From Amphiura filiformis (taxonomy: Eukaryota; Echinodermata; Ophiuroidea; Amphilepidida; Amphiuridae): a DNA stretch of 64,000 nt. The number at the start of each line of letters is the position of its first letter. The first letter of the stretch is position 1. The position numbers were made by a program, and so were the translations under genes. The notes below the pieces were generated by a model that did not search any database, had not been told where the DNA came from, and worked only from the letters and a program-made list of their open reading frames with translations. Shown in pieces: positions 46,401-53,827 of the stretch. Where the stretch lies: positions 63,529,776 through 63,593,775 of the forward strand of contig NC_092642.1 of NCBI RefSeq assembly GCF_039555335.1, read 5' to 3'.

Positions 46401-49216
46401 GTCCATATGTTTTTTTTTAATAAAATTTTTTGAATGGCTATTTCAGCAATATAAAAAGTGACAAACAGTAATGACCTCCCAAATCTGTATACACCAAATA
46501 AAGGAGACACTGGGTAATAACTTCATGTTAGCAAGTGAGTTTGCGATCCATGGTTGTGGGAGAAGATGCATTTTTAGTTGAAATCACGTTTTGACCCCAG
46601 CGTGACCTTTGCCACCATAAGTTTCATGTGACACTGTAGGGGACACAAAGTCAATGATCATTGTGACCAAGTTAGGTTCAAATCGATGTTCAAATGGGAA
46701 ACGCTAGATAAATTCTAATGGTTGACAGAAGAAGAAAGAACCTGTAAGAAAAAAAACACAGCCGTGACTAACGTCACGGCTGTGTAAAAACAGCACTAAA
46801 AACCAAAATTCGCTGTAGGGGTCGCGAATGCCATACAACAACACACGCTCGCCGTGGGTCTGTGTGAAAGGTTACACTACCGTTTGTGGCAGAAATGATT
46901 CACAAGCAGCTATCATGGCGGCTCCCTTGAATCGCAGAAACGAAGGATTAAAAGTGCTTTTTCTTTGTTAGGAATATTCCGAAATTCATTTAGAGCGTAT
47001 ATGTTTAATTTATATTAGCCATTGATTAGTTTATGGTACAGATTTCCTTTAAGAACTATTTTGATTACTAATGTATGGAACCAATCAGAGATATGGTAAC
47101 AGTATAATAGCCAATAGGGATTAAGTGTTTATCTTCAAATTGCTAAGAGATCTAAAAGCTCCATATTGATTGGTTTAATGCTCAGATGATATAATTGGTC
47201 ATGTGTACCAATCAAGGGTAAGGCATGCAGTATTGCTCATGAGATTGAGAAGGCCCCGATAATAAAATATATAGAAAGGAAATTGGTAACTCGAGAAAAG
47301 ACGTGCTTTTTCTTATATTAGCAACCGATATGTGCTACAGGGCTATTCCAGTTGATATCTAGACCCCCTATGGAAGACGTGACCTTAATTTCAAATAGGG
47401 TTACCTGAATGGGTGACTTCCTTTTTGAAATCTACACCCCCTGTGTCTGTGGGAGATTAAGGTCATGTCTTCCACAGGGAGTGCATAATGGATTTCAACT
47501 GGAATAGCGTATTTTAGGTCCCGAGTTGTTTCTCCGGCGACGCCAGCTTTGTTTATAATTCTGTGGTCAGAATGCAGATGCGAACCCCAATATTTGTCAT
47601 TTCATGCCCACAAGATTTTCTTGACGATGTTGCGCCCTCAATTTTGGTCAAAGTCCAGTTTTTAACATGTACGCAATGTTTGTCCATACACTAATATCAG
47701 CATATGAAATAGTTAAGCTTAAATCAGTATCTTTCGTGTAAAATTGTACAATTTTTTAATGAATGTTGGATCCAGACATTAATTCCCACACACCGTTCAA
47801 TAGGAGATAAGCTTAAGGGTGGTACCCTGGAATTATGTAAACTTTCGGGCTTCATAACTGCAAAGTTGTTGGTCTAAAGTATATTAAAATGTACATATTT
47901 TGATAAAGTCATCGATGATGTCAAATTTAGGCCAAATAAAAATATTTTTGGTCAACGTAACAAAAAAATTCTTGGGCCAAAAATGTTTTTTCATTAATTT
48001 TGAAACTTGGGCATAAGGGACCGTTCACAAACACTTGTAGGGGGGGGGTTGATGCAAAAAAAAATTCATCGCGAACATTTTTCGGCCCCCCCTTCACAGA
48101 CCTCAAACATTTCAGGCCCCCCTCTTTGACATGAAAATTATGGGTCAAACCCATAGAAGAGCATATAAACTGGTCATTTTTTTCAGTGCCCCCCCCCCTT
48201 AGGAGACTCAAATTTTTTTTGCATCAGGCCCCCCTTACAAGTGTTTGTGAACGGTCCCTAAATCAAGCTTTTTTGGTCGAAATTCCAAATAATAATAATA
48301 ATAATAATTTAGACCAACACTTTAGCAGTTATTAGGCTCAGAAGTTTCCATAATTCCAGGGTTAAGACCACCCTTAAGGGGGTACTACACCCCTGGCCAA
48401 TTTTGTGCATATTTTTGCATTTTTCTCAAAAATTATAGCGTATTGGTGACAAGTAAGATATGTATATTATAGGGGCAAGGACTACAACTACTGCACTGGA
48501 AATTTTATTTCAGCACAGACAACAGTTGTGGGGTTACAGTCAAAAATTAGGGAAAACCAATATTTGATCAATAAATCAATAACAACTTGCCTTGAGTTGC
48601 TGAATTTTCAGTGCAGTAGTTGTAGTCGTTGCCCCTACAATATACATACTTTACTTGTCACCAATGCGCCATAATTTTTGAGAAAAATGCAAAAATAGGC
48701 ACACAATTGGCCAGGGGTGTAGTACCCCCTTAACGCGGCGCTCACAATTTCTTATTTTCAATTTAATAGATTTTGTCTGCTATATTACTGCGTAGTGACT
48801 TAGTGTACGCCCTCTTAATTATGTTCAATTGCAAAGGCTGTCAGGATTTTTCGAAATAGTCTATTTTGTCGGCGTATTTGAACATTTCTCTGACTTCGTA
48901 ACAATAACACTTGAATGCAAATAATGTTTTTGTTTTAATAATACAGGGTGGTCACTTTCAAATAGCAAACGAGCCATGCTTGCACGGGCGTGACTGCGGA
49001 GACGATCGCAAAAACACATGGGTCATCTACAATACGTTCGCCAACCGCGTCCTGAACCCAGGAGACCATCTCAAGCTCAGCTTTATCGCTCGCGTTTGGA
49101 AGAAGATAGACCAGGGAGTTGTAGCTGACATTGATTTCTATGGATACGAGCAGGTGTTCCATACTGACGCCGAATCCGCCTACCAAGCATCTTCTTCAGA
49201 TATTCATGTAAACTAA
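25916..49216 (+). CDS. Secreted Ig-domain plus CBM2-like protein, four exons (gene level)
   Basis: Exons 25916-25955, 41950-42375, 44736-44881 and 48947-49216 join in phases 1, 1 and 0 to give 882 nt and 293 residues with no internal stop. Residues 1-19 are a signal peptide (MSLLESLALLLILGCTCEA). 45-155 is a V-like Ig domain (Cys60, Trp77, EEDNGKFIFC with Cys140). 156-161 is a Pro-Ala linker. About 161-275 is a CBM2-like carbohydrate-binding domain (Trp171, Trp190, Trp229; a possible Cys215-Cys221 bridge). No transmembrane segment follows, so it is probably secreted. The layout recalls VCBPs of amphioxus and tunicates, which pair Ig V domains with a different chitin-binding module (CBM14). 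A role in binding microbial or dietary polysaccharide is inference. Confidence 0.78.
26316..27224. mobile_element. TA-flanked Tc1/mariner-like MITE, 0.9 kb
   Basis: Termini CAGGGTGAGTAAAAAAAAGT...GCAATAGAG (26316) and their inverse ending GACTCACCCTG (27224), each next to TA. Two short frames inside (26547-26735 and 26883-27149, the latter 88 residues) have no recognisable similarity. It lies in the first intron of the Ig-CBM2-like gene. Confidence 0.82.
27225..28316. other. Intron 1 DNA, minor repeats
   Basis: 28098-28185 matches the intronic repeat at 5640-5710, and 27711-27730 shares its AATGATGTAGTTTAA start. The two overlapping frames near 27445-27705 are not recognisable as genes. Confidence 0.4.
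28317..28389. repeat. Hairpin, GAACTCAGTCCTCAAA arms
   Basis: GAACTCAGTCCTCAAA at 28317-28332 is inverted as TTTGAGGACTGAGTTC at 28374-28389, a 73-bp miniature inverted repeat. Confidence 0.8.
28898..29847 (-). repeat. Dispersed repeat, copy 2 (inverted)
   Basis: Reverse complement of copy 1 (22632-25780) without its two insertions: it starts CTTGAGAGGGCACTCTATTC and ends TTTTTCAGTGTCAGCCG. With copy 1 it forms an inverted repeat around a 3.1-kb spacer that holds exon 1 of the Ig-CBM2-like gene. Frames inside have no known similarity. Confidence 0.9.
29914..30771 (+). repeat. Dispersed repeat, copy 3 (diverged)
   Basis: Same orientation as copy 1 but more diverged. ATTGTATTTGTTCATTTGTG followed by TATGGAGAGC is duplicated at 29916-29945 and about 29959-29988. 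It then runs through CGGGATATAATGAACC, GTCCATATGCACAAACG and TGCGGACATTTC to about 30771. Both insertion sites of copy 1 are empty here. Confidence 0.82.
30772..31740. other. Intron 1 DNA with a short palindrome
   Basis: 31269-31294 is a perfect palindrome (GTGCAGGTTTA TA TAAACCTGCAC core), followed by two GCACGCTAAACAATA repeats near 31294-31335. No gene seen. Confidence 0.5.
31743..33037 (+). mobile_element. IS630/Tc1-mariner-like transposon, internally deleted
   Basis: Termini CAGGGTGTATCAAAATTAAG with ~200-bp inverted repeats (31743-31950 and 32836-33037), flanked by TA on both sides. The interior carries transposase remnants in several frames. The copy lacks the catalytic core and cannot be active. 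Confidence 0.85.
32145..32756 (+). pseudogene. Broken transposase of the IS630/Tc1-mariner superfamily
   Basis: The N-terminal helix-turn-helix starts at ATG 32145 (MDILQYTPEQRAFLVTVYHR) and stops early. The next conserved blocks are in another frame near 32288-32500 (NREHCGHPRTGRSAANI, ISCHRNGLGIPSATFNRI, HPYQTIRRHQ). The last block at 32520-32753 reads LRFLEDFIIGDEAEFALN and jumps directly to SRPADLDELQRRI and ending KNSGHVED. The stretch normally between them, holding most of the DDE catalytic domain, is missing. Confidence 0.8.
33262..33964. mobile_element. TTAA-flanked foldback MITE (piggyBac-type target)
   Basis: Flanked by TTAA at 33258-33261 and 33965-33968. Long arms pair: GTCTGAACCCTGGAATTATG, AACTTTCGGGCCTCATAACT, TGACTTGCTGAATTCATCTG, with the complements closing at 33964. 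The interior is A/T homopolymer-rich. Relatives are at 14219-14600 and 47817-48373. Confidence 0.87.
34046..34177. repeat. Inverted repeat with ACCGGTAATA and ATGTCCGAT motifs
   Basis: ACCGGTAATA...TAGGCTTATGTCCGAT (34048-34080) is inverted at 34154-34177. Related to 35735-35990, where TTATATCCGAC and TTACCGGAC motifs recur in inverted order. Confidence 0.65.
34364..34443 (+). repeat. ATT microsatellite
   Basis: About 26 ATT units, translated as poly-Tyr in one frame. The frame is not a gene. Confidence 0.98.
34444..35166. other. C-rich intron DNA, no gene recognised
   Basis: 34590-34760 contains runs such as CCACCCCACCCCACC and GGGACCCCCC. A 71-codon frame at 34771-34986 has no recognisable similarity. 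Confidence 0.4.
35168..35674. mobile_element. MITE with CCCGGTGGGTTCAGT ends and inner subrepeats
   Basis: CCCGGTGGGTTCAGT at 35169-35183 is inverted as ACTGAACCCACCGGG at 35660-35674. The ~500-bp interior repeats a degenerate 45-60 bp unit with CCCCTATTTCACGGGGAATC and GAGGACATTT. Confidence 0.8.
35735..35990. repeat. TTACCGGAC/ATCCGAC inverted repeat
   Basis: TTATATCCGACAGC...GTCCACACGTAATTA, CTATTACCGGACGTAA faces CCAACGTAATTTAAGTCCGG, TAATAAGTGATTTAAGTCCG and ACTGTGTGAACAC. Probably a MITE related to 34046-34177. Confidence 0.55.
36363..36676. mobile_element. MITE with ~65-bp terminal inverted repeats
   Basis: ATACGCCGTAGAAGTGACGT, then AATCGGATTAACTACCATAG and CAATAGATGAATACAATTTT at 36363-36427 are inverted at 36613-36676. 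314 bp in total, no coding content. Confidence 0.92.
36868..37350 (+). mobile_element. Helitron-like non-autonomous element, shorter copy
   Basis: The 5' hairpin ACCTAGCCGTGTCAGCGGCT(AGGT) at 36868-36892 is followed by subrepeats with GGTCAAAGGACATTAAGG and TTCAAAATGCTTCTTCTGCC. It ends in the hairpin GTGCTCTGTGAGCAC (37327-37341) and AATGTCTAG|T at 37350. Same 3' terminus as the inverted element at 24162-25150. Confidence 0.68.
37351..39754. other. Intron 1 DNA, no recognisable feature
   Basis: A 116-codon minus-strand frame (37581-37931) has no recognisable similarity and no splice or neighbour context. A G run sits at 39681-39690. Nothing else stood out. Confidence 0.4.
39755..41205 (+). 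mobile_element. Helitron-like element with multiplied palindromic cap
   Basis: It starts with five copies of a 30-bp palindrome (ACACAGCCGTGAC, spacer GTTA, then its complement) at 39755, 39814, 39867, 39925 and 39976, each followed by CTTTTTCTTACAGG(T/A)TCTT. About eight ~145-bp tandem units follow, each with GAGGTCAAAGGTCATTAAGG, GGTCACTTCCGGTATAAAAC and CATAGGA(C/G)(A/G)GTGACG. The 3' end is a hairpin (GCTGTG 41171, CACAGC 41191) then TAAGTCTAG|T. The layout (5' repeat, central tandem array, 3' hairpin, CTAG) matches Helentron-derived HINE/DINE-type elements; no Rep/helicase is present. Confidence 0.7.
41260..41760. repeat. Dispersed repeat related to 52300-52870
   Basis: GGGGATGATGCTGTCGATCG (41535) recurs at 52565-52590 as GGGGGATGATGCTGTGGATC. 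TTGCAAAACATCAAGGTGTTA (41634-41654) occurs inverted at 52814-52834. Class unknown. Confidence 0.55.
41950..42375 (+). CDS. Ig-CBM2 gene exon 2: V-like immunoglobulin domain
   Basis: Acceptor CTATTTCAG ends at 41949 and donor AGAC|GTAAGT begins at 42376. The exon encodes residues 14-155. After the signal-peptide tail come a Gly/Pro stretch and an acidic segment (LLEDITLNDGPANGDE), then the Ig fold: GAVVDLTC (Cys60), SITWGLG (Trp77), a Tyr/Phe-rich middle and LRYTAREEDNGKFIFCYGDG (Cys140). The 80-residue Cys-Cys spacing is long, favouring a V-set-like fold. One exon encodes the whole domain with symmetrical phase 1-1 boundaries, the usual shape of a shuffled Ig exon. Confidence 0.85.
42402..43241 (+). 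repeat. ~840-bp repeat, copy of 15976-16839
   Basis: Direct copy of the 15976-16839 segment, beginning 27 bp inside intron 2. Shared landmarks are CAGTGCTCTCACCATTGACG, GAAATTATTTCCAAACCGTG and AATAGCTTTTAATGGGGTTT. Readthrough of the exon 2 frame into this repeat (to 42458) is not part of the protein. Confidence 0.88.
43242..44735. other. Intron 2 remainder
   Basis: 43336-43436 has repeated AAGGTTCT/AGAACC motifs like 12793-12940. 43526-43590 recurs directly at 45065-45126. Elsewhere I see AT-rich intron DNA and no gene. Confidence 0.5.
44736..44881 (+). CDS. Ig-CBM2 gene exon 3: linker and first half of CBM2-like domain
   Basis: Acceptor CGTTCCAG ends at 44735. The exon completes the split codon as Pro and reads PAPAPLTYKSTIVHKWRGG, then FVGQINIPISDYYNSWKIIL and KFGRKVFDLK. 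The W-x-x-GF-x-x-x-I-x-I and W-x-I-x-L-x-F pattern matches CBM2 beta strands. The frame leaves through AAG|GCAAGT, a GC donor with perfect remaining consensus. Readthrough to a stop at 44926 is intronic. Confidence 0.78.
45514..46785 (-). mobile_element. Helitron-like element, inverted copy, mosaic
   Basis: Reverse-complement relative of 39755-41205: ACTTAGCTGTGGTCT at 45514 mirrors its 3' hairpin, TGACCTTTGACCCCA units follow, and one 30-bp palindromic cap closes it at 46756-46785. From about 45775 to 46710 the repeat is interleaved with short segments matching 44302-45440, including pieces of exon 3. Confidence 0.72.
46786..47340. other. Intron 3, no recognisable feature
   Basis: Ordinary AT-rich intron DNA. 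I see no gene, RNA or inverted repeat. Confidence 0.4.
47341..47508. mobile_element. Palindromic MITE with GGCTATTCCAGTTG ends
   Basis: GGCTATTCCAGTTGATATCT...GGAAGACGTGACCTTAAT is inverted as ATTAAGGTCATGTCTTCCAC...GGATTTCAACTGGAATAGC. It is the intact foldback form of the single modules at 6535-6895 and 57287-57345. Confidence 0.85.
47817..48373. mobile_element. TTAA-flanked MITE with a nested MITE
   Basis: TTAA at 47813-47816 and 48374-48377 flank GGGTGGTACCCTGGAATTAT...and its inverse ending CCAGGGTTAAGACCACCC. It contains a second palindrome, 48016-48259, with ends AGGGACCGTTCACAAACACT and AGTGTTTGTGAACGGTCCCT and C/G runs between. Confidence 0.87.
48378..48729. mobile_element. TTAA-flanked MITE
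   Basis: It starts GGGGGTACTACACCCCTGGC and ends with its complement, with TTAA at 48374-48377 and 48730-48733. The arms pair far inward (TTTTTGCATTTTTCTCAAAA, GGACTACAACTACTGCACTG). It lies about 215 bp upstream of exon 4 of the Ig-CBM2-like gene. Confidence 0.92.
48947..49216 (+). CDS. Ig-CBM2 gene exon 4: second half of CBM2-like domain and stop
   Basis: Acceptor TAATACAG ends at 48946; phase 0 entry fits the GC donor of exon 3. It reads GGHFQIANEPCLHGRDCGDD, then KNTWVIYNTFANRVLNPGDH and LKLSFIARV, the Asn-rich turn, LxPGxxxxxxF loop and last strand typical of CBM2. A polar tail ends IHVN and TAA (49214-49216). Cys215 and Cys221 may pair. It is GC-richer than the surrounding DNA, as expected for coding sequence. 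Confidence 0.82.
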   Translation, partial: GGHFQIANEPCLHGRDCGDDRKNTWVIYNTFANRVLNPGDHLKLSFIARVWKKIDQGVVADIDFYGYEQVFHTDAESAYQASSSDIHVN

Positions 49217-49250
49217 TACATTTAATTCAGAATTTCATTTCATATTGGTA

Positions 49251-49443
49251 TAGATGAGTTGACTTCTGACGTCAATGCCTAGCAGTATGAGCTTAGTAGT
49301 ATGCGCATATTTTGTTCAGGACTCGTGTTTTTAAAACTCCCGCCACATCACAATAAGTGCAGTGGTTGCATGGGGTTCACCCAAGCATATCGATATACCA
49401 GTCCCTTGTCTTTGTTGATAAACATTGAGGTCAACTCATCTAT
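49251..49443. mobile_element. MITE with TAGATGAGTTGAC ends, 35 bp after a stop codon
   Basis: TAGATGAGTTGAC is inverted at 49431-49443, with TA flanks. It shares CTCGTGTTTTTAAAACTCCC, GCATATCGATATACCAGTCC and AAACATTGAGGTCAACT with 57733-57972. It is very likely part of the 3' UTR of the Ig-CBM2-like gene. Confidence 0.85.
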
Positions 49444-49646
49444 ACAGTAGTTAGTCTGGTGTACGACACGCTGTTGACGTGCAGCCGTTTAAATAGAGGG
49501 CGCCATACAAGGGTCAAAATCCAAAACAAAAGTACGGGGTCCCAATGAACAAACCAATCTTCAGTTAATTTTAAGATTAAACAAAATAAAAATTTGAGAT
49601 ATTAATAACGGGTGGTTTTCTAATAGTCGGATAGAACTTGCTTATG

Positions 49647-49834
49647 AGCAGACTTGTAACGAGTCATGATTCGAGACTCGACTTTTCAAAAATGAAATGA
49701 CTCGACTCGGATTTTCAAATTTTCCCCATAGAGATTGTACAGTGACTCGAGTCATTTGACTCGACTCGACTCGAGATATTGCAAGAAATGACTCGACTCG
49801 ACCAAGAAATGACTTGACTCGTTACAAGTCTGCT
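49647..49834. mobile_element. Foldback element rich in GACTCG
   Basis: AGCAGACTTGTAACGAGTCA (49647) is inverted at 49810-49834. About a dozen GACTCG or CGAGTC motifs lie between, on both strands. Confidence 0.82.
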
Positions 49835-49908
49835 TATGAGTGCAAGTATGGGTATGACTAACATGTCTAATATTGACATCTGAGGTAATATAACGGATGC
49901 ACAGAAAT

Positions 49909-50545
49909 TCAGGGTCAAAGCTTACACAGGGGTCAAAATTCAAAATTGTTCCGATTTTGTTAAAATCTATTGCAAAATATTCCCATATTACAAGGATTCA
50001 GAAAATATAGTTTGAACCACCTACGACCAACGAGTCTGGAGTTATTGGTGAAAATGTCAAAGGTTGGAATTTGGGTTCCATTGGGGTCAATTACAGAAAA
50101 GTTACCAAATTTTGATGAAAATGGTCACAAAATGTTTGTATCGTTATAATCATTCAGGAAAGAAAATAGTGTTTCATTACCATGGTTGCACACCAAAAGG
50201 AGTCGAGTTGACACATTTTCCCGCGTTACCTAGGTAACAAAATGTCGTACATAGTGGAAACTATTCTTTTTCTGAATTATTATAACAAGACAAACATTTT
50301 GAGGTCATTTTGATCAAAATTGGATATACTTTATGTGTTTGACCCCAATGGAGCCCAAATTTCAACTAATTTTCAACAATTCTATCTGATAACTCCAGAC
50401 TGATTTGTCGCAGAAAGGTCAAACTATATATTTTCTGAATCATTGTGACCTGAGGTACTTTGGTATGGCTTTTAACCGGATCGGAGCAATTTTGAGTTTC
50501 GACCCCTGTATAAACTTTGACCTCATATTTCTTTTATTACTCAAG
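49909..50545. mobile_element. Palindromic MITE, 0.6 kb
   Basis: GGGTCAAAGCTTACACAGGG, GTCAAAATTCAAAATTGTTC and CGATTTTG face GAGCAATTTTGAGTTTCGAC, CCCTGTATAAACTTTGACCTC. Similar sequence recurs at about 54880-55160 and 56190-56780. Confidence 0.7.
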
Positions 50546-51129
50546 GGTGCAATATTTTTGACCTCTCAGCATGTTAGGCATGAATTACAAATAAGAAAAT
50601 GTTAAATCATACGCAACTTTACATGAAAGAAAAGGGAGGAAAAGGCGTCTACACTATAAAATCTATCCCCGATCTATTCCAGCTCCAGTGACACCTCATT
50701 AATTTCCTTGGACCTCTGGAATGCATTGAAATATGTATTAGCCTCGGCATTTCACTTTGAAAAATCAATATAACAGGGCTGCAGTGCTAGTTTTTATGCC
50801 CCTACAGTGAACATTTGCATAATCCTACCCAGGAAAATATGCATGAGGTGTCACTACAATTGGAAGTGCTTTATTAGATGATTAGATTAGATCTATCATT
50901 ATCTTTTTACTCATTTTATGATACAAGGAATAATATATAATAAAGAATAACGCATACAAAGAATAATACATAAGGCCCTTCATATTAAATTTTTAGTTTA
51001 CTGTTTAAGATTTAAAAAAGGCACGAGTTTAGCTCAAAGACAATATTGTTCCAAGGTTGCGCTGCAGGCTTACAAGGAAACAATGTTGCTCTAAAAACAA
51101 TAGCAAACAAGCTTAAACTATAAATTAGC

Positions 51130-51760
51130 CCCCGATAGAGGGCAGGGCCTGAATAATAAGGGAAATTATGGGGTAACAGGAAAAAAGTATGAAATGGGTG
51201 ACGGGCTGACTCTAAGTATGGATATGGGTGATGGACTGTCGATAACAGAAGGGGGCACAACACTAAATCCTTCCGCATTTGGTGTAACCTTGTATAGTTC
51301 CGCTAAAAAATAGCGCCTGAGCGAAATGTATCAGCCTCTCGAGGGTACTAAATTTAAGTGAATCGTGCTCGTTTTTATGAGAACAAAAGAATAGGACCTC
51401 AACATTAAATAATCTGTTCAAAAAATGTTTCAAATCGATTGTGAATTAGTGACAGACTGTCGGAATAATATCAAGGCCGGAACTGGTAAGTTGGCGAAAT
51501 TGTGGCTGAAATTCGTGAGGGCGCTGAAGCTCAAAGGTTCGACTAGATGGACCCCTAAAAGTAATTTTTTTATTAAATTTCAGACTTTACACTTCAAGAA
51601 AATCCATACATTTCTGAACTTGCGGCCAAAGTGTAGAAAAACTAATTTGTGTTTTCACGTGTATTTCAATGGGACGATTATTTAGTGGTGTGTCCCCAGA
51701 AGCTCACTTTCGTTATCGACAGCCCGTCACCTATTAGAGACAGCCCATAACCCTTAAGGT
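51130..51760. repeat. Diverged inverted repeat
   Basis: GGGTGATGGACTGTCGATAA(CAGAAGGGGGCACAAC) at 51226-51261 faces GTGTGTCCCCAGAAGCTCAC...CGTTATCGACAGCCCGTCACC at 51688-51731. The intervening frames have no recognisable similarity. Confidence 0.55.
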
Positions 51761-51763
51761 TAC

Positions 51764-51835
51764 TTAACCCTAACCCACTAAACCCAACCCAAACCCACTA
51801 ACCCTAACTCGAAGACACTTACCCTAACCCTAACA
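51764..51835 (+). repeat. Interstitial telomere-like repeat (CCCTAA)n
   Basis: TTAACCCTAACCCACTAAAC, then CCAACCCAAACCCACTAACC, CTAACTC and TTACCCTAACCCTAAC: perfect and degenerate CCCTAA units, equal to TTAGGG on the other strand. Confidence 0.85.
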
Positions 51836-52299
51836 TTATACATAGAAAGAAAAACAAATGCACACGGGTCAAATACTAAGTACTGATAAGAATATTAATG
51901 AAATTAATGTTCAGAAGTACACATGGTAATACGTTCGATGAAATAATCGAACAGTAGGCTAAAAACAAAAAACGAATGTGGAATGCGTTTTTCTTAGAAT
52001 TTTTAAAACTTGAATTACGATGTCATTTTCGAGTGTTCGCTCTTCATATTAAATAACTGCCAAGAGCAAACTAAATTGATTTCCGTTTATCCTCGCAAAA
52101 ACCCACAATCTATTAACATACTATTCTGTTACATTCACTTAGCAATGGGGTTTTCCAATGAACATTATAGACAATGCACTGAACATTATGGCATAGTGAG
52201 GAATTCCCAAGATAATTAATGCACCTTGACTGAATTGAGTATTGCAACCAAAGAGTGATTTCCTGAAAGGAGTAATTCGTGATCCTAGCATCCTCATTT

Positions 52300-52870
52300 T
52301 ATGACATTTTTTCGTAGATACCCACGAAAAAAAAGCTTATACCCAAAATGTCAGTTGATTACGATTTTGCGCTTTATGCATGATTATGTGTATTGCACTG
52401 ACCCATGACAAGGTGTTGTAATTTCGTTCTGGTGCACCAGAACGATATTAAAATTTCACGATATTTTTGCCAAACGAATTCATCTGCAAGAAATATTTTG
52501 TACATAAACATTATGTAGCCAGATGTTTCCAGTGGTATAAAAATCTCAAACTTTTTGAGAAAAGTGGGGGATGATGCTGTGGATCACGAAATGCCCCGTT
52601 TCTAATAATACGCAATACTTCAAAAAGGTTATAAATATATGCAGAGTAGGCACATCCCCATGCTTAAAGACTATAATAATATTTATGTACGATAAGACTA
52701 ACGAACAATATGAGATCATACCACTAAATCAGGTCCAACCTTATCTGACTGAACATCATTAAGGGTAGACTAGGCATTGTTGGCCGAAGCAGCCAAAAAA
52801 TTATTAAAAAGTAACACCTTGATGTTTTGCAAAAGTTCATTCAAAAACTTTTGGCAAAGTGGTGTTTTGA
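52300..52870. repeat. Dispersed repeat with a 22-bp perfect palindrome
   Basis: 52424-52445 is TCGTTCTGGTG/CACCAGAACGA, a perfect palindrome. The flanks share motifs with 41260-41760, partly inverted (TAACACCTTGATGTTTTGCA). Confidence 0.55.
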
Positions 52871-53827
52871 ATGCATGATGACGTTCTTATCATGAGAAAA
52901 TGACGAATTCTTCTGTATCTTTTTAAAAACACACACGAATAGGAACATGATTTGGTGGTGGGATCCCATATAATGTATACAATGCTTTACTGGGTAGAAA
53001 ATCTTTGTTAAATAACTCGCCATTTTGAGAGCAAGTTTTAATGACACAATCAAACACCTCACAAGTTCCCCTCTCAACATTTTGTCATAACATCGAAAGG
53101 TAACATTTTGTACCAGTAAAACTAAATTATAACTGTTTACTAAGTGTCGTTTGAAAATGAAAGATGTCCATTGACTTACTGGCTGAATGAGCCCAACTGG
53201 AAGACAAAACCTGCCCTTTTCAGAATTCACAAAAATTTAACAAATTCAGCAGGCATACGCTAACTATGCTTGTTAACTGCAAGGTGTATTGGGACAAGGA
53301 ACGGGACTGGCCACCTTCCAACTCACTGTGCTGAGCTCTGAACCAATAAGGGGATTTGTATGTGTGAATGATCAGGAATTGATTACACATTAGAGTAAAT
53401 GTTCACTTGGTGGGGATTTTAAACTGCACTCAACTACATGTGTTTTTCCATTAGTAACATTAATGAATCAACTTTTGTGACTTTTAAATAGGGCAGTTTT
53501 TGTCTTCCAATTGTGCTCACTCAGCCATTAAGTCAAGTCATTTTATTTTCACACAACACTTGGGAAACAATCATATAATTATTCCAAGTTAGTTTTATTG
53601 GTAAAAAGTTTTACCTTACGATATCATGACGAAATATTGAGAGGTGGACTTATTTCTTGTGATGTGTTTATTATGATCAATTTGAAGGCCAAGAAACTTT
53701 GTACTAGTGATTCTATCATCTGGATCTAGAGACAAAGCTGTAGAGTATAATCAGAGCGTGTATTCAGTAATTCGTAATCACTGCCAAGTAACATGTATTT
53801 TTTTAGGTTACAGATGGTTTGTTAACT
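52871..53827. other. Intergenic, possible LINE 3' sequence
   Basis: The stretch 53530-53827 lies where the 3' UTR of the minus-strand reverse-transcriptase remnant at 53828-54165 would be. A 129-codon minus-strand frame (52841-53230) is not recognisable. Confidence 0.3.

Noticed and set aside
52841..53230. 129-codon minus-strand frame
   Set aside because: Overlaps dispersed repeat sequence and has no recognisable similarity.
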